From: Arthrobacter bambusae
GTDB lineage: Bacteria; Actinomycetota; Actinomycetes; Actinomycetales; Micrococcaceae
Reading direction: 5' to 3'
Assembly: GCF_022606295.1 (NCBI RefSeq)
Contig: NZ_JAHHZS010000035.1
Span: 1-40,354 of the forward strand
DNA: 40,354 nt
Shown here: positions 24,234-32,136 of the stretch, piece after piece
Position numbering within the stretch: the stretch's first letter is position 1
How the letters are laid out: every line of letters starts with the position of its first letter
Notes under the pieces: model-generated
Told to the model about the DNA's origin: nothing
The model's database searches: none
Seen by the model: only the letters and a program-made list of their open reading frames with translations
Position numbers and translations under genes: made by a program

Positions 24234-25196
24234 CTAGCGGCGGGCCGTGAGTGTCAGCAGTACCGCCTCAGGCTTGCACGCTATGCGGACCGGGGCGAAG
24301 CGTGAGGTGCCGATGCCGCCTGAGACGTTGACCGGCGTCGTGCGTCCGTTGTTTTCCCAGTCGTGCAGGCCCTTGGCGCGCCAGGTGGGGAGATCGCAAT
24401 TGGCAACCAAGGCGCCGTAACCGGGGATGCAGATCTGGCCGCCGTGGGTGTGTCCGGCGAGGATGAGGTCTGCTGAGTCGTTCGTGAAGTGGTCCAGGAC
24501 CCGTTGGTAGGGCGCGTGGATCACGGCAACGCGCAGGTGCGGGCGGGAGTCCTGTCCGGCAGTGCCGCGTGGCCAGCCGGCGTAGCGCTCCCGGTTCAGA
24601 TGGGGGTCGTCGACTCCGGAGAAATCGAAGCGGATCCCGTTGATGGGCAGGGACTGGTGCCTGTTGGTGAGGTCGATCCAGCCGGACATCCCGAATCCCG
24701 AACGAAGCCGCGGCCAGTCAAGCTCCACCGGGTTGTTCTTGACGCGCGAGGGTCCGAGGAAGTACGCGGTCGGGTTCTTGAACCGGGGGGCGTAGTAGTC
24801 GTTGGAGCCTGGGACAAAGACACCGGGGAACTTCAACAGTGGCCGCAACGCATCCAGCAGCGGCACGACGGCGTGCGGGTGGCTGAGATTGTCACCCGTG
24901 TTCACCACGAGGTCAGGTTCAAGCGCAGCGAGCGAACGCAGCCATTCGGCCTTCTTGCGTTGGCTCGGGACGAAATGGATGTCGCTTATGTGCAACACCC
25001 GGAGGGGAGCCGAGCCTGCCGGCAGGATGGGAAGGGTTTCCTCCCGGAGAACGAACTGGTTCTTCTCCCAGAGGCCATAGGCAAAGCCCGCTACGCCGGC
25101 GGTTGCACCCGCCCCTGCGGCGACGGCAAAGCCGCGTCCGATGCTTCGGACGCGGCTTGCCAGCGATGCAATGACGGGCTTGGAGCCGTTAGCCAT
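24234..25196 (-). CDS. Membrane-anchored metallophosphoesterase
   Basis: 320-aa calcineurin-like phosphoesterase (YaeI/YkuE type). An N-terminal hydrophobic segment (FAVAAGAGATAGVAGFAYGLW) anchors it. The dimetal motifs are HISDIHF (Asp-x-His), VNTGDNLS, GSNDYYAPR (the GNHD equivalent, with His replaced by Asp-Tyr context), HAPY and AGHTHGGQICIPGYG. The ATG at 25196 is preceded by GGAAAAAAG; ATG 25208 is an alternative adding MEKR. Either way the gene overlaps the end of the upstream PBP gene, so the two are co-transcribed. The substrate may be a phosphoester in lipid or envelope metabolism (inference). Confidence 0.87.
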   Translation of the reverse strand: MANGSKPVIASLASRVRSIGRGFAVAAGAGATAGVAGFAYGLWEKNQFVLREETLPILPAGSAPLRVLHISDIHFVPSQRKKAEWLRSLAALEPDLVVNTGDNLSHPHAVVPLLDALRPLLKFPGVFVPGSNDYYAPRFKNPTAYFLGPSRVKNNPVELDWPRLRSGFGMSGWIDLTNRHQSLPINGIRFDFSGVDDPHLNRERYAGWPRGTAGQDSRPHLRVAVIHAPYQRVLDHFTNDSADLILAGHTHGGQICIPGYGALVANCDLPTWRAKGLHDWENNGRTTPVNVSGGIGTSRFAPVRIACKPEAVLLTLTARR

Positions 25197-27471
25197 TCTT
25201 TTTTCCATTGCCGTTTCCGTTGCTGCTCGGCTGGGTGGTCGGACTCGTGTTCCCCGGAATGGTGTTGTTCGGAGTGGTGTTGCTCGGGGTCGACGTCCGG
25301 TACCCGGGTGGATCCGTCAAGTTCGACGGCGGAGCCGGGAACGGATTGGTGCCATAGGCGGGTGCAATCTGGGACATGTAATTGGAGAACTGCGGCCCGG
25401 CGAGCATGTAACCGTCAACGCCCTTGTAGAACTTTCCGTTGATGGTGACATTCTGACCTGGCCGTTGCTGGTTGCCCAGCGGATCGCCGAACCATGTCGC
25501 GGTCGCAAGGCCAGAGGTGTAACCGACCACCCAAGTGGAGCTGTTGGTGTCATTCGTGCCGGTCTTGGCCGCGACGGGGAACGTAGTCTTGGTGGAGATT
25601 CGGGGCTGGATCAGCGAACCGGAACCCTTGTTAAGTACCTCTTGCATCGCAAGGGCCACCCCGTGGGCCACCTCAGGGGTGACCGCGCTCTTGCAGCTCG
25701 TGGACTGGGCCGGCAGCTTGGCGCCCGTCTGGTCGGTTACCGAAGTGATGGCGATCGGCTCGCAGTACTGGCCGTTGTTGGCAAACGTGGCGAAGGCGCT
25801 GGCCATCGTCAAGGGCGCGGTCTGGGTGGAACCGATCAGGTTACCCAGCGTGGTCATGGGAACCTTGGGATTCGGGTCGCCAGTGCTTGCGTTGGGGAGG
25901 CCACCGTGGATGCCAACAGCATCGACGATCTTCTGGATGCCGCACAGGTCAACCCTTGCCGCCGTAGCAAATGTGATCGTGTTGATGGAGTTGGCCAACC
26001 CATCCTCCACGGTCATAGGTTTGTAGTAGCCGCCTTCGTCGTTCTGAAGATCATAGGTTCCGTTGGTGCTGTCGTACCAACCGACTGTTGGAGCGGGGCA
26101 GGTGTTTTTCCACGGGAAGTTCTGCGGGTACCGCCGGACGGTGCCGTCCAGCACGGTGTTCATGGACTTGCCCTCGTTCAACCATTCGGCGAAGGTAAAG
26201 GGCTTCATGGTGGAACCGGGCTGGAAACCACCCAAGCCGTTGAGATCGTTGCCGTTGGCATCGAGCTTGTCCACGTTGAAGTTCTGCTCGGCCTGGAACT
26301 TCCCATCAGCCGGTAGCCACACCGTGTTTTGGGCCATGGAAACGATCTTGCCGCTGCCCGGTTGAACCGAAACCAAGGAAGCGCCCCACTTGTCCGGGTT
26401 GGCTCCAGCGGATGCATCAACCGCGGCTTGGGCGACGTTCTGGGCCTTGGGATCGAGAGTGGTCTGGATGGTGAGGCCGCCGCGTGCGACGCGGTTTTCG
26501 CGTTCGTCCGGAGTCGCGCCGTAGGCCGGGTTGTTGTAGAGCAAGTGCAACACGTAGTCGCAGAAATACGGTGCCATAGCCGCGTACGCGCAGCCTTGGC
26601 GAGGCTGCGTGACCTTGGTGGTTACCGGCGTCGCGATCGCGGCGTCGTAGTCAGCTTTCTTGATCTTTCCCTGGTCAAGCATGAGGCCCAGCACCAAGTC
26701 GCGACGCTGTTTCGCGTGGTCCGGGTTGGTGACCGGGTCGTAGTAGGACGGGCTGTTGACGACGCCGGCCAGCAAGGCGGCCTGCGGCAACGTGAGGTCC
26801 TTGGCGCTGGTGCTGAAGAAGAGCCTTGAGGCGGCCTCGATGCCGTAGGCATCCTTGTTGAAGAAGACGATGTTGAGGTAGCCCTCAAGGATCTGCTGCT
26901 TGGAGAACTTCTTCTCCAGGGCGATGGCCAGCTTCATTTCCCGGAGCTTGTCGCCGACGCCTTTGTTGACGCCATTGAGCTTGACATCGGCCGACTGGCC
27001 CTGGGACACGAGGGATTCGTTAATGACGTTGTTCACGTACTGCTGGGTGATGGTGGAAGCGCCCTGCTTCTGGCCGCGCGCTGTGCTGACAATGGCGCGC
27101 ATGATGCCGGTGGCGTCGATGCCGCCGTGCTCATAGAAGCGGCTGTCCTCGACCGACACGATCGCGTCCTTGATGAAGGGGCTCATCTGGTCGAGCGAGA
27201 CCCGTGTGCGGTTCTCAGAGTAGACCGAGGCGATCTGGCTGCCATCCGCGGCCAGGATGGTGGTCGCCTGGCTGGGCGGGTTCACGGTAAGTTCCGCCGG
27301 CAGTGTATCGAAGAACTGGATGGACCCACTCGCCGCACTGCCTGAGACGGCGGCCGCGGGGACGAGCAAGCCCGCCACCAGGACACCACAAATAGCGCTC
27401 ACACCGAGGAATCCGAGGATCTTTCCAAGAGTGGTGGCAGTGTCGAATAGAGGGTTCCTACGAGTCACCAT
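25189..27471 (-). CDS. Class A penicillin-binding protein (transglycosylase/transpeptidase)
   Basis: 760-aa bifunctional peptidoglycan synthase. One N-terminal membrane helix (residues about 17-45) is followed by the GT51 domain with catalytic Glu108 in VEDSRFYEH and the block QGASTITQQYVNN. The transpeptidase has Ser420-x-x-Lys (GSTMKPF), the SxN motif in LANSINTITFA and KTG in AAKTGTNDTNSS. The tail after about residue 710 is Pro/Thr/Asn-rich and ends GNGNGKKNG, probably a disordered wall-facing tail. The ATG at 27471 is chosen because longer in-frame starts (27510, 27546) would overlap the divergent gene at 27509. It polymerises and crosslinks peptidoglycan outside the membrane. Confidence 0.92.
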   Translation of the reverse strand: MVTRRNPLFDTATTLGKILGFLGVSAICGVLVAGLLVPAAAVSGSAASGSIQFFDTLPAELTVNPPSQATTILAADGSQIASVYSENRTRVSLDQMSPFIKDAIVSVEDSRFYEHGGIDATGIMRAIVSTARGQKQGASTITQQYVNNVINESLVSQGQSADVKLNGVNKGVGDKLREMKLAIALEKKFSKQQILEGYLNIVFFNKDAYGIEAASRLFFSTSAKDLTLPQAALLAGVVNSPSYYDPVTNPDHAKQRRDLVLGLMLDQGKIKKADYDAAIATPVTTKVTQPRQGCAYAAMAPYFCDYVLHLLYNNPAYGATPDERENRVARGGLTIQTTLDPKAQNVAQAAVDASAGANPDKWGASLVSVQPGSGKIVSMAQNTVWLPADGKFQAEQNFNVDKLDANGNDLNGLGGFQPGSTMKPFTFAEWLNEGKSMNTVLDGTVRRYPQNFPWKNTCPAPTVGWYDSTNGTYDLQNDEGGYYKPMTVEDGLANSINTITFATAARVDLCGIQKIVDAVGIHGGLPNASTGDPNPKVPMTTLGNLIGSTQTAPLTMASAFATFANNGQYCEPIAITSVTDQTGAKLPAQSTSCKSAVTPEVAHGVALAMQEVLNKGSGSLIQPRISTKTTFPVAAKTGTNDTNSSTWVVGYTSGLATATWFGDPLGNQQRPGQNVTINGKFYKGVDGYMLAGPQFSNYMSQIAPAYGTNPFPAPPSNLTDPPGYRTSTPSNTTPNNTIPGNTSPTTQPSSNGNGNGKKNG

Positions 27472-27508
27472 GTTCACCACTTTACCGGCAAGGGCTAGTC
27501 TTTCTTTC

Positions 27509-27664
27509 ATGACCAAATGGGAGTACGCGACGATTCCGCTCATCATTCACGCTACAAAGCAGATCCTGGACCAGTGGGGAGAGGACGGCTGGGAGCTCGT
27601 CCAGGTTGTCCCCGGACCCGATGGAAACGGACTTGTTGCATACTTGAAGAGGGAGAAGCAGTAA
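27509..27664 (+). CDS. Small DUF4177-like protein
   Basis: 51-aa protein beginning MTKWEYATIPL and containing WGEDGWELVQV, the conserved Trp-Glu-x-x-x ... GWELV pattern of DUF4177-like small proteins. It is soluble with no signal peptide. The start ATG 27509 is divergent from the PBP start with only 37 bp between, so their promoters must overlap. An in-frame open stretch back to 27257 lies antisense to the PBP and is rejected. The RidA gene follows 2 bases after its stop, indicating an operon. Function is unknown. Confidence 0.8.
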   Translation: MTKWEYATIPLIIHATKQILDQWGEDGWELVQVVPGPDGNGLVAYLKREKQ

Positions 27665-27666
27665 CA

Positions 27667-28203
27667 ATGACAACCCCCGCAGAAGCCACAGTTGGCGCGG
27701 ATTCCACAGCTCCGGCATCCGCCGTCGAGCAGCGCCTTGCCGAACTGGGACTGACCCTGCCGGCTGTAGCCGCTCCAGTGGCCGCCTACGTTCCGGCCAT
27801 CGTCTCCGGCAACCACGTCTACACTTCCGGACAACTGCCCTTCATTAACGGCAAACTCGAAGCTACGGGCAAAGTCTCCAGCGGCGAGGAAGGCCTTTCG
27901 GAAGAGCCCACGGTGTCTCCGGAAGACGCGCAGATGTATGCAGCCGTTTGCGCGGTCAATGCCTTGGCTGCCGTCAAGAGCGTCATCGGAGACCTCGACC
28001 GCATCACGCGCATCGTGAAGGTCGTCGGCTTCGTGGCCTCCGATGCCTCCTTCACCGGCCAGCCCGGTGTTATCAATGGTGCATCCGAGCTCCTCGGGCG
28101 TGTCTTCGGCGACAAAGGGCAGCACGCGCGTTCCGCCGTCGGCGTTGCAGTCCTTCCGCTCGACTCTCCCGTCGAGGTCGAGTTGATCGCTGAATTCAGC
28201 TAA
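27667..28203 (+). CDS. RidA/YjgF family protein
   Basis: 178-aa member of the RidA (reactive intermediate deaminase) superfamily, which hydrolyses 2-aminoacrylate-type imines. The pattern VYTSGQLPFINGKLE and the late block GQHARSAVGVAVLPLDSPVEVELIAEF are diagnostic. Arg155 matches the substrate-binding Arg105 of E. coli RidA. It is about 50 residues longer than E. coli RidA, with an N-terminal segment and an internal insertion typical of the TdcF/UK114-like second subgroup, so deaminase activity is likely but not certain. ATG 27667 lies 2 bases after the DUF4177-like stop. The NUDIX gene follows after 17 bases. Confidence 0.85.
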   Translation: MTTPAEATVGADSTAPASAVEQRLAELGLTLPAVAAPVAAYVPAIVSGNHVYTSGQLPFINGKLEATGKVSSGEEGLSEEPTVSPEDAQMYAAVCAVNALAAVKSVIGDLDRITRIVKVVGFVASDASFTGQPGVINGASELLGRVFGDKGQHARSAVGVAVLPLDSPVEVELIAEFS

Positions 28204-28220
28204 GGAACCGGTTCACTCAA

Positions 28221-29132
28221 TTGCCACAACTTGCCCGACGCCTGTTTGCGTTACCTCCTGAATTAGAAGGGGCAGCACGGAACTGGCTTGAACTCGGCGA
28301 ACGGGCCCCCCGCGCCGCGCGCTTCGCATCATCTGTTGTCCTGCTCCGCGATTCGCCTACCGGCCTGGAAACGTGGATGGGTTACCGTCCCGGTTCCTCG
28401 CCGTTGGGTGTTGTCGCGTTTCCCGGCGGATCGCTGGAACCCAGCGACGACGACGCCCTCGGCTGGCTCGGCCCCTCGCCCCAGCATTGGGCTGACGCGC
28501 TGGGAACTGCCGACGTCGGACTTGCCCGCCGCCACGTGGTGGGCGCCATCCGCGAGCTGTTCGAGGAAACCGGCGTGTTGCTGGCCGGTCCCGACTTGTC
28601 CTCCACGGTCGAGGCAACCTCGACTCCCGAGTGGATGAAGGCGCGCGAGGCCGTAGCTGCCCAGGACAAGTCGTTCACGGATGTCCTGGCCAAGCGCGGC
28701 TTGTCGCTCCGGACGGACCTCCTCAAGCCGCTCGTCAACTGGCTCAGCCCGGACTTTGCGCATCGGCGCTTCAACACCCGCTACTTCGCGGCGACTCTTC
28801 CTGTGAACCAACAGCCTTCGCTGCTGGCGAGCAAGGGCGTCTGGGGGCGTTGGGTATGCGTTTCCAAACTCATGGCCGATCGCGAGACCACGGAGCTTGG
28901 GGACGAAGTCGGCCAGGAAAACACGGTCGGTTTGTCATTGGGCCAATTGCTGGTGCCCGGCTCGGAGATCATTCTCGAAAAGATGGCGGCCGCCCAAGGC
29001 TGCATCGCGTACCTCAGCTACAAACGCAAGCCGCATATATATCAGCCGCGGCTCATTGAAGAGGATGGTGCGCTCATGCTCGAAGTCGAAGCCGCCCGCA
29101 CGGTTTCAGGGGAGCCGCAGCGGGAGCGCTGA
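28221..29132 (+). CDS. NUDIX hydrolase with split Nudix box
   Basis: 303-aa protein. The Nudix motif G-x5-E-x7-REUxEExGU is present but interrupted. FPGGSLEPSD (residues 68-76) and RELFEETGVLL (111-121) are separated by about 27 extra residues. The same kind of insertion occurs in NUDT19/NUDT7-like coenzyme A or nucleoside-diphosphate hydrolases. The metal-binding glutamates of REXXEE are intact (Glu112, Glu115, Glu116). The start TTG 28221 is used because AAGGAA (28202-28207) precedes it and the conserved region begins soon after; no ATG or GTG occurs in a better position. It is third gene of the DUF4177-RidA-NUDIX operon. The substrate is unknown. Confidence 0.85.
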   Translation: MPQLARRLFALPPELEGAARNWLELGERAPRAARFASSVVLLRDSPTGLETWMGYRPGSSPLGVVAFPGGSLEPSDDDALGWLGPSPQHWADALGTADVGLARRHVVGAIRELFEETGVLLAGPDLSSTVEATSTPEWMKAREAVAAQDKSFTDVLAKRGLSLRTDLLKPLVNWLSPDFAHRRFNTRYFAATLPVNQQPSLLASKGVWGRWVCVSKLMADRETTELGDEVGQENTVGLSLGQLLVPGSEIILEKMAAAQGCIAYLSYKRKPHIYQPRLIEEDGALMLEVEAARTVSGEPQRER

Positions 29133-29162
29133 CGACGACGACCTGCGACGCTGGCGATACGA

Positions 29163-29206
29163 AAAATGCCTGGCGACTCCGGAATTCCGGAGTCGCCAGG
29201 CATTTT
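29163..29206. terminator. Bidirectional terminator
   Basis: A perfect 44-bp palindrome with 22-bp arms (29163-29184 and 29185-29206), A-rich on the left edge and T-rich on the right. It lies between the convergent NUDIX gene (stop 29132) and crp (stop at 29222), so it can end transcription from both sides. Confidence 0.9.
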
Positions 29207-29221
29207 CTGTGTCGCTAGAAA

Positions 29222-29899
29222 TTACCGGGAGCGCTGGCGGAGGCGCTGCATGTCCAGGATGACTACCGCGCGGGCTTCCAGGCGGAGCCAACCGCGCTGG
29301 ACGAACTCGGCGAGGGCCTTGTTGACCGTCTCGCGGGAAGCTCCGACCAACTGGGCCAGTTCTTCCTGGGTGAGTTCGTGGGCCACCAGGACGCCGTCGG
29401 TCGCGGGCCGGCCGAAGCGGTCGGCGAGATCCAGCAGGGCCTTGGCGACGCGGCCCGGGACGTCCGAGAACACGAGGTCGGACAGGGAGTCGTTGGTGCG
29501 GCGCAGACGTCGGGCGAGTGCCTGCAGCAACTGCGCGGAAACCTCGGGACGAGTGCGCAGCAGGGCGTTGAGGCTTTCGTTCTTCAGGCCGGCCAGTCGC
29601 GTCTCGGAAACGGCCGTAGCCGTTGCGGTGCGCGGGCTCGGGTCGAACAGGGCCATTTCGCCGAAGAGCTCGCCCGGGCCCAGGATGGCCAGCAGGGATT
29701 CGCGGCCATCCGGAGAGGTGCGGCCGAGCTTAACCTTGCCGGACACGATGAAGTACAGCTGGTCACCCTGATCTCCCTCACGGAAAACAGACGCTCCGCG
29801 TGAAAGGTCCACCTCTGTGAGTTCGTCCGTCAGCAGACGGAAAGCGTCGTCGTCAAGGGTGGCGAAGAGGGGTGCGCGGCGCAATACCTCGATATCCAT
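29222..29899 (-). CDS. crp: Crp/Fnr-family regulator (GlxR-like)
   Basis: 225-aa global regulator. The cyclic-nucleotide-binding domain is at residues about 10-125, with the cAMP phosphate-binding cassette GELFGEMALFDPSPRTATATA. A dimerisation helix follows, then a winged HTH (LTQEELAQLVGASRETVNKALAEF). The sequence closely fits actinobacterial GlxR/Crp, which binds cAMP and controls carbon use. The ATG at 29899 is chosen because AGGAGA lies 5 bases upstream; the in-frame start at 29941 lacks a site. A degenerate Crp site sits upstream (29964-29979), suggesting autoregulation. It could plausibly act on the alpha-galactoside and dctA-like genes nearby (inference). Confidence 0.93.
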   Translation of the reverse strand: MDIEVLRRAPLFATLDDDAFRLLTDELTEVDLSRGASVFREGDQGDQLYFIVSGKVKLGRTSPDGRESLLAILGPGELFGEMALFDPSPRTATATAVSETRLAGLKNESLNALLRTRPEVSAQLLQALARRLRRTNDSLSDLVFSDVPGRVAKALLDLADRFGRPATDGVLVAHELTQEELAQLVGASRETVNKALAEFVQRGWLRLEARAVVILDMQRLRQRSR

Positions 29900-29963
29900 G
29901 AAATCTCCTGAGTAAAAGTTCGGCTGGGGCGCTTCAGCCATTGTTTCAGAATTTTGTCGCGTC

Positions 29964-29979
29964 TGTGACGTACTTGGCA
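29964..29979. promoter_or_regulatory. Degenerate Crp/GlxR-type binding site
   Basis: TGTGACGTACTTGGCA fits TGTGAnnTnnnTCACA with a perfect left half, the central T and a right half matching at three of five positions. It lies 65-80 bp upstream of the crp start, consistent with autoregulation as known for GlxR. The remainder of the 29900-30146 gap shows no other clear feature. Confidence 0.4.
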
Positions 29980-30146
29980 GCCGAAACGCCCGAAATCACG
30001 CGGAACAGGCCCAAAATCGGGCCCCAACTCTCTGGGACTGCTCCGCTGGGCGGGGGCTTCGCCACCTGGACGACCGCCTGCTTCCGAAGGGAAGCTGTCA
30101 GTCTGTGCAACTACAATTGGGGCTTACTCGGCTGTGAGGAGCATTG

Positions 30147-31331
30147 GTGTTCGGCTTGACCATCTTGGACCTGGCGTTGATTTTGACGCTTCTTTCCTAC
30201 CTGATCTACGGACTGCGCAACGGCTTCTTCGTGACGCTCGGTGGAATCGCAGGCTTCGCCGTGGGCGCAATGGCTGCCTTTATAGCGGTTCCGCTCGTCG
30301 GCGACTGGGTAAAGGACAGCGGTTGGAGGCTGACCGCCATTATCGGCTCGGCTGTGGTGCTCATTGTCCTGGGGCACGGGCTTGGCACCTGGATCGGTCA
30401 AAAGGTCCGCAAGGCCGTGCGCATCCAGCCCTTGCACGCACTCGACCGTCTGCTGGGTGGTTTTGTCAGCCTGGTTGTCGCGGCACTGGTCATGTCCCTG
30501 TTGGCGTTCAGCATCGGTTCCCTGGGTGTGCCCTTCGTTTCGCAGCAGCTGGCAGGTTCCAAGGTGATCCGCTTCATCGACACCATGACGCCAACGCCCG
30601 TCAAGGCAAGCGTCGCGCAACTGCGTTCCACGGTCATGGGCAACGGGATTCCGCAGCTCATCGAGGGCATCGGCCCCGTGGCGCCCGTCCCGATTCCAAA
30701 CACCAGCACGGACACTCCCGCACTCAACAATGCGGCCCATTCCGTGCTGAAGATTGCCGGTACGGCCTACCAATGCGGTCAAAACCAGACGGGCTCCGGC
30801 TTCGTCGTCTCCCCTGGCCGTGTGGTGACCAACGCGCATGTCGTGGCTGGTGTGTCGCAGCCCGTGGTGGAAATCCCCGACGGCGGTGCGTTGCCAGGCC
30901 GTGTGGTCTACTTCGACAGCCAGCGCGACCTGGCCGTAGTCGCCGTCGACGGGCTCCCGACGGCGCCTCTCCAGTTGAGCGCCGACCTTCCGGCCGGTTC
31001 GCCCGCGGCCTTCGCCGGCTACCCCCACGGTGGTCCGTTCCAGTCCAAACCGGCTGCGGTGGAGGGAATCTCGACCCTGCTGGTCCCGGACATCTATGGC
31101 AACAACCCGTCCCCGGAACAGGTCTACAAGATTGCGGGAGACGTGCAGCCGGGCAACTCGGGCGGTCCGCTGCTGACGACCCAGGGGCAGGTTGCCGGCG
31201 TGGTCTTCGCCAAGACCACTTCGGATGTGGCAGTGGGCTACGCCCTCACCATGGACGAGCTCTCGCCGGTGGCCCAGCAAGCATCATCCCTGAGCGCGGC
31301 AGTGTCTTCGGGGCAGTGCACCAAGAAGTAG
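30147..31331 (+). CDS. MarP-type membrane serine protease (CvpA + trypsin domain)
   Basis: 394-aa protein. Four N-terminal membrane helices (residues 1-150, CvpA/colicin V production-like) are followed by an extracytoplasmic trypsin-like protease. Catalytic triad: His231 in TNAHVV, Asp261 in RDLAVV, Ser338 in GDVQPGNSGGPL. Spacing is nearly identical to Mycobacterium MarP (Rv3671c), which protects against acid and oxidative stress. Cys residues in YQCGQ and the C-terminal SGQCTKK may form a disulfide as in MarP. GTG 30147 is preferred because GAGGAG ends 5 bases upstream; TTG 30144 would be too close. It likely cleaves a periplasmic or wall-associated hydrolase under stress (family knowledge). 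Confidence 0.9.
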   Translation: MFGLTILDLALILTLLSYLIYGLRNGFFVTLGGIAGFAVGAMAAFIAVPLVGDWVKDSGWRLTAIIGSAVVLIVLGHGLGTWIGQKVRKAVRIQPLHALDRLLGGFVSLVVAALVMSLLAFSIGSLGVPFVSQQLAGSKVIRFIDTMTPTPVKASVAQLRSTVMGNGIPQLIEGIGPVAPVPIPNTSTDTPALNNAAHSVLKIAGTAYQCGQNQTGSGFVVSPGRVVTNAHVVAGVSQPVVEIPDGGALPGRVVYFDSQRDLAVVAVDGLPTAPLQLSADLPAGSPAAFAGYPHGGPFQSKPAAVEGISTLLVPDIYGNNPSPEQVYKIAGDVQPGNSGGPLLTTQGQVAGVVFAKTTSDVAVGYALTMDELSPVAQQASSLSAAVSSGQCTKK

Positions 31332-31344
31332 CCCTGCCCACCAA

Positions 31345-31478
31345 GGGACATGCTCTGCGTTTGATTTGAGCATTGGACATATTGCGTTTATGTCCAGTGC
31401 TGGCCGCGAAGAATGAGCATGTCCCCAGGGATGAGGCGGACATGTCCAGCCTTGGGCTTGAAGAGTGGGCATGTCCGG
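31345..31478. repeat. Mirror-symmetric GGACATG element, copy C
   Basis: The left unit GGGACATGCTCTGCG starts at 31345. The centre is TGGACATA (31374-31381) with TATGTCCA (31389-31396) and a 7-base loop. Right units GAGCATGTCCCC, GCGGACATGTCCAGCC and GGGCATGTCCGG lie at about 31416, 31437 and 31467. It sits between convergent marP-like and aroQ genes (31332-31532), where I see nothing else. The layout is the same as copies A and B. Confidence 0.8.
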
Positions 31479-31532
31479 AGGGGACGTGGGGATACAGGGT
31501 GCCCCCCAAGCAACCCCGCTCCGTTCGAGGGA

Positions 31533-31997
31533 CTAGACCGCGGTGGCGAGGTAGTCGATGGCCAGCTTGTAGCCCTGAACTCCTGCGCCGACGATCACCG
31601 CCGAGCACACCGGGGACAGGTAGGAGTGGTGCCGGAATTCCTCGCGCTGGTGCACGTTGGTGATGTGGACCTCGACGGCGGGAAGCTGCACTGCCGCAAG
31701 CGCGTCCCGCAGTGCCACGGAAGTGTGCGTGTATGCTCCCGCGTTGATGACGATCCCGACAGCGGTTCCGCGTGCGCCGTGGATGGCGTCCAGGAGGTCG
31801 CCCTCGTGGTTTGACTGGACGCAGTCCACGGTGAAGCCGTTGGCCTCCGCGGCTGCCATGGCGAGCTGTTCGACGTCGGCCAACGTGGAGGTGCCGTACT
31901 TTTCCGGCTCGCGCGTGCCCAGCAGGTTCAGGTTGGGGCCGTTCAGGACGAGGATGGTGCCGCGACCGGCTGCGGTGGCGGTGGGAGCTTCAGTCAT
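31533..31997 (-). CDS. aroQ: Type II 3-dehydroquinate dehydratase
   Basis: 154-aa enzyme of the shikimate pathway (3-dehydroquinate to 3-dehydroshikimate). Diagnostic blocks are the N-terminal ILVLNGPNLNLLGTREPEKYG (the flexible lid follows, with catalytic Tyr), VQSNHEGDLLDAIH, INAGAYTHTSVALRDAL and EVHITNVHQREEFRHHSYLSP with the catalytic His. The ATG at 31997 has GGGAG just upstream; a TTG three codons earlier is possible. Length matches the roughly 145-150-aa dodecameric family. The 5' side is next to the capped tandem repeat at 32024-32134. Confidence 0.95.
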   Translation of the reverse strand: MTEAPTATAAGRGTILVLNGPNLNLLGTREPEKYGTSTLADVEQLAMAAAEANGFTVDCVQSNHEGDLLDAIHGARGTAVGIVINAGAYTHTSVALRDALAAVQLPAVEVHITNVHQREEFRHHSYLSPVCSAVIVGAGVQGYKLAIDYLATAV

Positions 31998-32023
31998 AAC
32001 TCCCAATCTATAGGTGCGCCGAG

Positions 32024-32134
32024 GCTGCTTGGCGTTTCTTACGCCGCCGGGCTTGCGCCGCCCGGCTTACGCCGCCGGGTTTACGCCGCCCGGCTGCGTC
32101 CCTCCCATATGCAGCGTAAGAAACACCAAACAGC
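32024..32134. repeat. Four-unit 14-bp tandem repeat capped by 21-bp inverted repeat
   Basis: Outer arms 32024-32044 and 32114-32134 are inverted repeats matching at 19 of 21 positions; their core is TTTCTTACGC / GCGTAAGAAA. Inside, 32039-32094 holds four 14-bp units alternating TTACGCCGCCGGGC and TTGCGCCGCCCGGC types. GCCGGGC in odd units can pair with GCCCGGC in even units. Folded, this gives two small hairpins on a long stem. It fills the gap between the alpha-galactosidase stop (32137) and the aroQ start (31997). It may terminate the galactosidase transcript or be a mobile palindromic element. Confidence 0.8.
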
Positions 32135-32136
32135 AA

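Noticed and set aside
30111..31280. 389-aa minus-strand frame opposite the MarP-like protease
   Set aside because: Antisense shadow with skewed composition; the plus-strand gene has a full catalytic triad and ribosome-binding site.
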